Of a DNA stretch of 15,775 nucleotides, positions 12,305-15,775 are shown in pieces. The notes beneath the pieces were generated by a model. It ran no database searches. It had not been told where the DNA came from and saw only the letters and a program-made list of their open reading frames with translations. Each line of letters begins with the position of its first letter. Position 1 is the stretch's first letter. Position numbers and translations under genes: made by a program. This DNA is from Rhodoferax sp. Its GTDB lineage: Bacteria > Pseudomonadota > Gammaproteobacteria > Burkholderiales > Burkholderiaceae_C. The DNA is taken from the NCBI GenBank assembly GCA_028711355.1, contig JAQTSL010000044.1, positions 1 through 15,775 on the forward strand, in the 5' to 3' direction.

Positions 12305-13684
12305 TCAAGAGGAAAACGGCATTTTGGGCATACCGCCCAGGCCTTTCATGCCGCCCATGCGCCGCATCATCTTCATCATGCCGCCGCCCTTCATCTTTTT
12401 CATCATGTCCTGCATCTGCTCGAATTCTTTGAGCATACGGTTGACTTCCTGCACCTGCACGCCCGCACCGGCAGCAATGCGGCGTTTGCGTGTGGCCTTG
12501 ATCAGCTCGGGCTTGGCGCGCTCCAGCGGTGTCATGCTATGAATGATGCCTTCCTTGCGCTTGATGTCTTTCTCGACCCTGCCAACGTCCATCTGACCGG
12601 CTTTGGCCGCCATCGCAGCGGGTAGCTTGTCCATCAGGCTGGACAGGCCGCCCATCTGCTTCATCTGCTGGATTTGGCTCAAAAAGTCGTTCAGGTCAAA
12701 GCTGCCCCCGCTCTTGACCTTGGCCGCCAGCTTTTGCGCCTGCGCGATGTCAACCCCGGCCGTGACCTGCTCCACCAGCGCCAGAATGTCGCCCATGCCC
12801 AGCACGCGCCCGGCGTGGCGCTCGGCGTCAAACACCTCCAGACCGTCGAGCTTTTCACTGGTGCCGGCAAACTTGATCGGCGCACCGGTCACCTGGCGGA
12901 CCGACAACGCAGCGCCCCCGCGCGCGTCGCCGTCAAGTTTGGTCAGGATGATGCCGGTCAGCGGCAACGCTTGTTTGAAGGCTTTGGCCGTGTTGACCGC
13001 GTCCTGGCCCTGCATGGCATCGACCACAAACAATGTTTCGACCGGATGGATGGCGGCGTGCAGGTCGCGGATCTCAAGCATCAACGCTTCGTCAATCGCC
13101 AGGCGGCCAGCGGTATCGACCAGCAACACGTCAAAGAAATGTTTTTTGGCGTAGTCCAGCGCCGCCAGGGCAATATCCACCGGCTTTTGATCCGGCGTGC
13201 TGGCAAACCACTCGGCCCCAGCTTGCGCGGTCACGGTTTTGAGCTGCTCAATGGCGGCCGGGCGATACACGTCACCCGAGACGGTCAAGACCTTCTTGCC
13301 GCGCTTTTCGATCAGATGTTTGGCCAGTTTGGCGGTGGTGGTGGTTTTACCGGCCCCTTGCAGGCCGGCCAGCAGAATCACCGCCGGTGGTTGCGCGGCC
13401 AGATTGATGTCGGCCACACCGTTGCCCATGGTGGTGGCCAGCTCTTTGTTGACGATGCTGACCAGCGCTTGCCCCGGTGTCAGCGAGCCCAGCACGTCCT
13501 GCCCCAGCGCTTTTTCCTTGACGCGGGCAATAAAGTCACGCACCACCGGCAGCGCCACGTCGGCCTCCAGCAAGGCCAGCCGTACCTCGCGCAACATATC
13601 GGCCACGTTGGCCTCAGTGATGCGGGCCTGACCGCGCAACTGTTTGACCAGGCGCGAGAGTTTGTCTGAGAGAGCTGAAGCCAT
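12305..13684 (-). CDS. ffh: Signal recognition particle GTPase Ffh
   Basis: A 459-residue SRP54 homologue that binds 4.5S RNA and hydrophobic signal sequences and delivers ribosomes to FtsY at the membrane. The N domain begins MASALSDKLSRLVKQLRG. The G domain has the P-loop GLQGAGKTTT (about 107-116), DTAGR in LLVDTAGRLA, and TKLDGDARGG. The M domain is present and ends in a methionine-rich tail (GGGMMKMMRRMGGMKGLGG). I chose ATG 13684 over the in-frame TTG at 13693 because MA.LSDKLSRLV is the family start. It converges on miaB and diverges from the membrane-protein operon. Confidence 0.97.
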   Translation of the reverse strand: MASALSDKLSRLVKQLRGQARITEANVADMLREVRLALLEADVALPVVRDFIARVKEKALGQDVLGSLTPGQALVSIVNKELATTMGNGVADINLAAQPPAVILLAGLQGAGKTTTTAKLAKHLIEKRGKKVLTVSGDVYRPAAIEQLKTVTAQAGAEWFASTPDQKPVDIALAALDYAKKHFFDVLLVDTAGRLAIDEALMLEIRDLHAAIHPVETLFVVDAMQGQDAVNTAKAFKQALPLTGIILTKLDGDARGGAALSVRQVTGAPIKFAGTSEKLDGLEVFDAERHAGRVLGMGDILALVEQVTAGVDIAQAQKLAAKVKSGGSFDLNDFLSQIQQMKQMGGLSSLMDKLPAAMAAKAGQMDVGRVEKDIKRKEGIIHSMTPLERAKPELIKATRKRRIAAGAGVQVQEVNRMLKEFEQMQDMMKKMKGGGMMKMMRRMGGMKGLGGMPKMPFSS

Positions 13685-13761
13685 AAGATGCAAGTCCGGC
13701 AGGCGGAACGCGGGTTGGGGCCACCGAAAAATGGCGAATCACAAAACGCTAAACTGTAGCC
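13685..13761. promoter_or_regulatory. Divergent intergenic region between ffh and the ypjD-like gene
   Basis: These 77 bp separate two start codons that point away from each other, so both promoters should lie here or inside the adjacent genes. I looked for -35/-10 pairs on both strands and found none convincing. TAAACT at 13750-13755 is the best -10-like hexamer for the plus strand, but it has no partner at 16-18 bp. Confidence 0.3.
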
Positions 13762-14565
13762 ATGATTTTAGCCAGTGCGTCTTTGCTAACCTTGTCGCTT
13801 GCGTTGGCCGCTGCGGTGGGCTACGCCATCGCTGCTGCCGGCACGTCCCGGCTGCACCCAGCAGTGATCAACACCGCGGTCTGGATCGCCTGGTTTTTGC
13901 ACGGTATTTTGCTGGTCATGGGACTGACCGGGACTGAGGCGCGCTTTGGCTTTGCACCGGCGCTATCGTTGACCGCGTGGCTGGTCGGGCTGGTCTATGC
14001 GGTCGAGGGCTACGTCTATCCCCATTTCAGAAAACCCTGGCTGACTTCGGGCCTGGGATCGGCCTGCGTCTTGCTGGCATTGCTGTTCCCCGGCGCCACT
14101 CTCAACCCCAATGCCTCATCGTGGTTGCCGCTGCATTTTGCGCTGGGTATTTCGTCATACGGTTTGTTTGCCGTGGCGGTGGCGCATGCCTGGCTCATGA
14201 CGCGCGCCGAAGCACGCGTGCGCAATGCGAGCGACGCCCAAACTGGTATGCCAATCTTGACCATGGAGCGCTTGACCTTTCGCTTTGTCATGGTCGGTTT
14301 CATGCTGTTGTCGGCCACCCTGCTGGCCGGTTTGCTGTTTGGCAGCCAGCTTTACGGCGGTGCGCACGCGTTGCAGTGGAACCACAAGACAATTTTTGCC
14401 TTTCTTTCATGGCTGACCTTTGCCGTGCTGATGGTCGGCCGAGCCCGCTTTGGCTGGCGCGGGCGGCAGGCGCTGCGGGTGTTGTACATCGGCTCTGGCT
14501 TGCTGCTGCTGGCTTATGTTGGTTCGCGTTTTGTGATGGAAGTGGTACTGGGCAAGACGCTGTGA
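13762..14565 (+). CDS. CcsA/YpjD-like cytochrome c assembly membrane protein
   Basis: A 267-residue integral membrane protein with about eight hydrophobic segments, beginning MILASASLLTLSLALAAAVG. The C-terminal half carries ALQWNHKTIFAFLSWLTFAVL, with the W-x-x-K and W pattern typical of the CcsA/HemX-like family called YpjD (CorE). Conserved histidines such as those in LHFALGISSYGLFAVAVAHAW are plausible heme ligands. The family relates to heme handling in cytochrome c maturation, though YpjD proteins next to ffh have no firmly established role. The stop overlaps the next gene's start by four bases (GTGA), so the two are translationally coupled. It heads the small operon leading to pilS. 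Confidence 0.85.
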   Translation: MILASASLLTLSLALAAAVGYAIAAAGTSRLHPAVINTAVWIAWFLHGILLVMGLTGTEARFGFAPALSLTAWLVGLVYAVEGYVYPHFRKPWLTSGLGSACVLLALLFPGATLNPNASSWLPLHFALGISSYGLFAVAVAHAWLMTRAEARVRNASDAQTGMPILTMERLTFRFVMVGFMLLSATLLAGLLFGSQLYGGAHALQWNHKTIFAFLSWLTFAVLMVGRARFGWRGRQALRVLYIGSGLLLLAYVGSRFVMEVVLGKTL

Positions 14566-14792
14566 AGGCGCTGCTTTACCTGGCGCTGATTTTGGCCGGG
14601 GTCTGGTTGTGGCGCAGTCTGGCGTCCAGGCGCAACGCATCAGGGCATCAGGAAACCAGCACGCAGCACCCGCCAGCCGCAATGGTGTGCTGCCACCAGT
14701 GTGGTGTTCACCTGCCCGCCAACGAAGCGGTTACCGGTGCCGATGGGCTGCAGTATTGCAGCCACGCCCACTTGCAGCAAGCGCAGGGCTGA
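14562..14792 (+). CDS. PP0621-family small protein
   Basis: A 76-residue protein starting at GTG 14562, overlapping the preceding stop in GTGA. One N-terminal hydrophobic segment (ALLYLALILAGVWLWRSL) is a probable membrane anchor. A short linker leads to a C-terminal cluster, M-V-C-C-H-Q-C-G-V-H-L-P, later Y-C-S-H-A-H, that looks like a small zinc-binding site (Cys/His). This matches what I recall of the PP0621 family, commonly found immediately upstream of pilS in betaproteobacteria and pseudomonads. Function is unknown. A longer same-frame reading from 13977 overlaps the membrane-protein gene and is not credible. Four bases separate it from pilS. Confidence 0.8.
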   Translation: MKALLYLALILAGVWLWRSLASRRNASGHQETSTQHPPAAMVCCHQCGVHLPANEAVTGADGLQYCSHAHLQQAQG

Positions 14793-14796
14793 ACCC

Positions 14797-15775
14797 ATGG
14801 AGCCGGGCAGCGACGCAGGCGAGCACCCGCTGGAATTTGAAAGGCTGTGGCGCGGTTTCATGACCGCGCGTGCCACGCTGGGGCTGGTCCTGGTCGCCCT
14901 GCAGGGCGGTATTTATCTGTTGACCCCGCTGCCGCCGGGTGCCCCACTGGCGATCTGTCTGGCCTACGCTGGCGTCACCTTGACGCTGCGTCTGACGGAT
15001 CACCCGCGACAGCTTGGTCAGAGGCTGGACGCGCTGTGGTTGCGCACCGTCGGCGTCGATGTGCTGACCTTCAGTGTGCTGCAGCTGGTGCAAGGCGGCA
15101 CCATCAACTATTCTGCACTGCTGGCGCTACCGGTCTTGATGGTCAGTATCCTGGGCACCGCGCTACAGGCCATCGCGTCGGCGGCAGGTGTCACGTTGCT
15201 GCTATTTGGCTATGCCGGATGGGTGTCGTTGCAAAGCGGTGGCGACTTTACCGCCAATGTGCTACAGGCCGCGCTGACCGGTGCCGGCTGTTTTGCCATC
15301 TCGTTCATTGCCAGCCAGATGGCCACGCGACTGGCCAGTGTCGAGTTGCGTGCCAAACGCAGCCAGCTCGCTGCGGCGGTGCAGCAACAGGTTAACCAGT
15401 TGGTGATCGAGTCTTTAACCGACGGCATCATGGTGGTGACGCCCGCCGGGCAGGTCCATCTGGCCAATCCGGCCGCCAACGCACTGCTGGAAGTTCGCGA
15501 TCAGGACGACATCGCGTTGACGGTTCGAGCTGGCTGGCATGGTTTGATGGCGCTGATTGACAGCAGTTTTTCCAGTCAGTGCCCGCAACAGGCCCAGGTT
15601 GACATCCAGCATGAAGGCCACCCCCGGCGACGTCTGCTGGTGCGCACGCAACTGGCCCGTTCGCAAGACAGCGACGCGCAAGACCTGTGCGTCGTCTTCA
15701 TGCAAGACCAGCGCGAGTTCGAAGCGCGCATCCGGGCCGAGAAACTGGCTGGCATGGGGCGTATGTCGGCCGCTG
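14797..15775 (+). CDS. pilS: PilS sensor histidine kinase, N-terminal part cut by window end
   Basis: The frame from ATG 14797 runs off the right edge after 326 codons without a stop. The first 190 residues contain about six hydrophobic segments, the multi-pass membrane sensor of PilS, which in Pseudomonas senses pilin in the inner membrane. A coiled linker (ELRAKRSQLAAAVQQQVNQL) leads into a PAS domain (VIESLTDGIMVVTPAGQVHLANPAA). The last residues, EKLAGMGRMSAA, are the run-in to the H-box; the phosphoaccepting histidine should follow within a few residues outside the window. Partner PilR, a sigma-54 activator of pilin genes, is expected next. The ypjD-PP0621-pilS order supports the call. 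Confidence 0.85.
   Translation, partial: MEPGSDAGEHPLEFERLWRGFMTARATLGLVLVALQGGIYLLTPLPPGAPLAICLAYAGVTLTLRLTDHPRQLGQRLDALWLRTVGVDVLTFSVLQLVQGGTINYSALLALPVLMVSILGTALQAIASAAGVTLLLFGYAGWVSLQSGGDFTANVLQAALTGAGCFAISFIASQMATRLASVELRAKRSQLAAAVQQQVNQLVIESLTDGIMVVTPAGQVHLANPAANALLEVRDQDDIALTVRAGWHGLMALIDSSFSSQCPQQAQVDIQHEGHPRRRLLVRTQLARSQDSDAQDLCVVFMQDQREFEARIRAEKLAGMGRMSAA

Noticed and set aside
12674..13669. 331-codon plus-strand frame inside ffh
   Set aside because: Antisense to the strongly conserved ffh gene; typical mirror frame of high-GC coding DNA.
13750..13762. TAAACT as a -10 giving a leaderless ypjD-like transcript
   Set aside because: Only a partial -10 match and no -35 partner; not enough to call a promoter.
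1..15775. CRISPR array, tRNA or rRNA genes, prophage or anti-phage system
   Set aside because: I found no regularly spaced repeats, no cloverleaf-like segments with a TTCGA-type arm in context, and no Cas, nuclease-helicase, toxin-antitoxin or phage structural genes.

Overview
The window looks like chromosomal DNA from a betaproteobacterium of the order Burkholderiales, most likely Comamonadaceae (Rhodoferax/Polaromonas-like). This rests on recalled gene order (hemW-rdgB-rph-PP2C-kinase facing yicC-gmk-rpoZ-spoT, and ffh facing a cytochrome c assembly gene, a PP0621-type gene and pilS) and on protein flavour. The genus cannot be fixed by eye. Nearly all genes are intact housekeeping genes.

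Region 1 (1-4057, minus strand). The first codons of hemW lie at the left edge, followed by about 650 bp without a convincing gene that holds two striking inverted-repeat structures. Then come rdgB (dITP/XTP pyrophosphatase), rph (RNase PH), a PP2C-type Ser/Thr phosphatase and a Ser/Thr protein kinase. The kinase and phosphatase genes are separated by one base and form a writer/eraser pair.

Region 2 (4058-8275, plus strand). A 76-bp divergent intergenic region leads into yicC, gmk, rpoZ and spoT. A strong intrinsic terminator follows rpoZ and separates it from spoT. The theme is RNA processing, nucleotide metabolism and (p)ppGpp signalling.

Region 3 (8276-10942). A repeat-rich intergenic stretch with a two-hairpin element and further palindromes precedes a small predicted secreted protein. 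Next is a complete 1901-bp insertion sequence with perfect 17-bp terminal inverted repeats and a perfect 7-bp target duplication (ATAGTAA). It carries a DDE transposase and a divergent small Cys-containing accessory gene. It inserted between the secreted-protein gene and miaB, leaving 23 bp between its right end and the miaB start codon.

Region 4 (10943-15775). miaB (tRNA ms2i6A methylthiotransferase) and ffh (SRP GTPase) converge with abutting stop codons. Across a 77-bp divergent gap from ffh lies a tightly packed operon: CcsA/YpjD-like membrane protein, PP0621-family small protein, and pilS (type IV pilus sensor kinase), cut by the window edge just before its phosphoacceptor histidine.

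I see no CRISPR array, tRNA, rRNA, prophage or recognisable defence system. The best candidates for something under-described are the insertion sequence with its divergent accessory gene, and the non-coding inverted-repeat elements at 267-447, 573-649 and 8359-8432.
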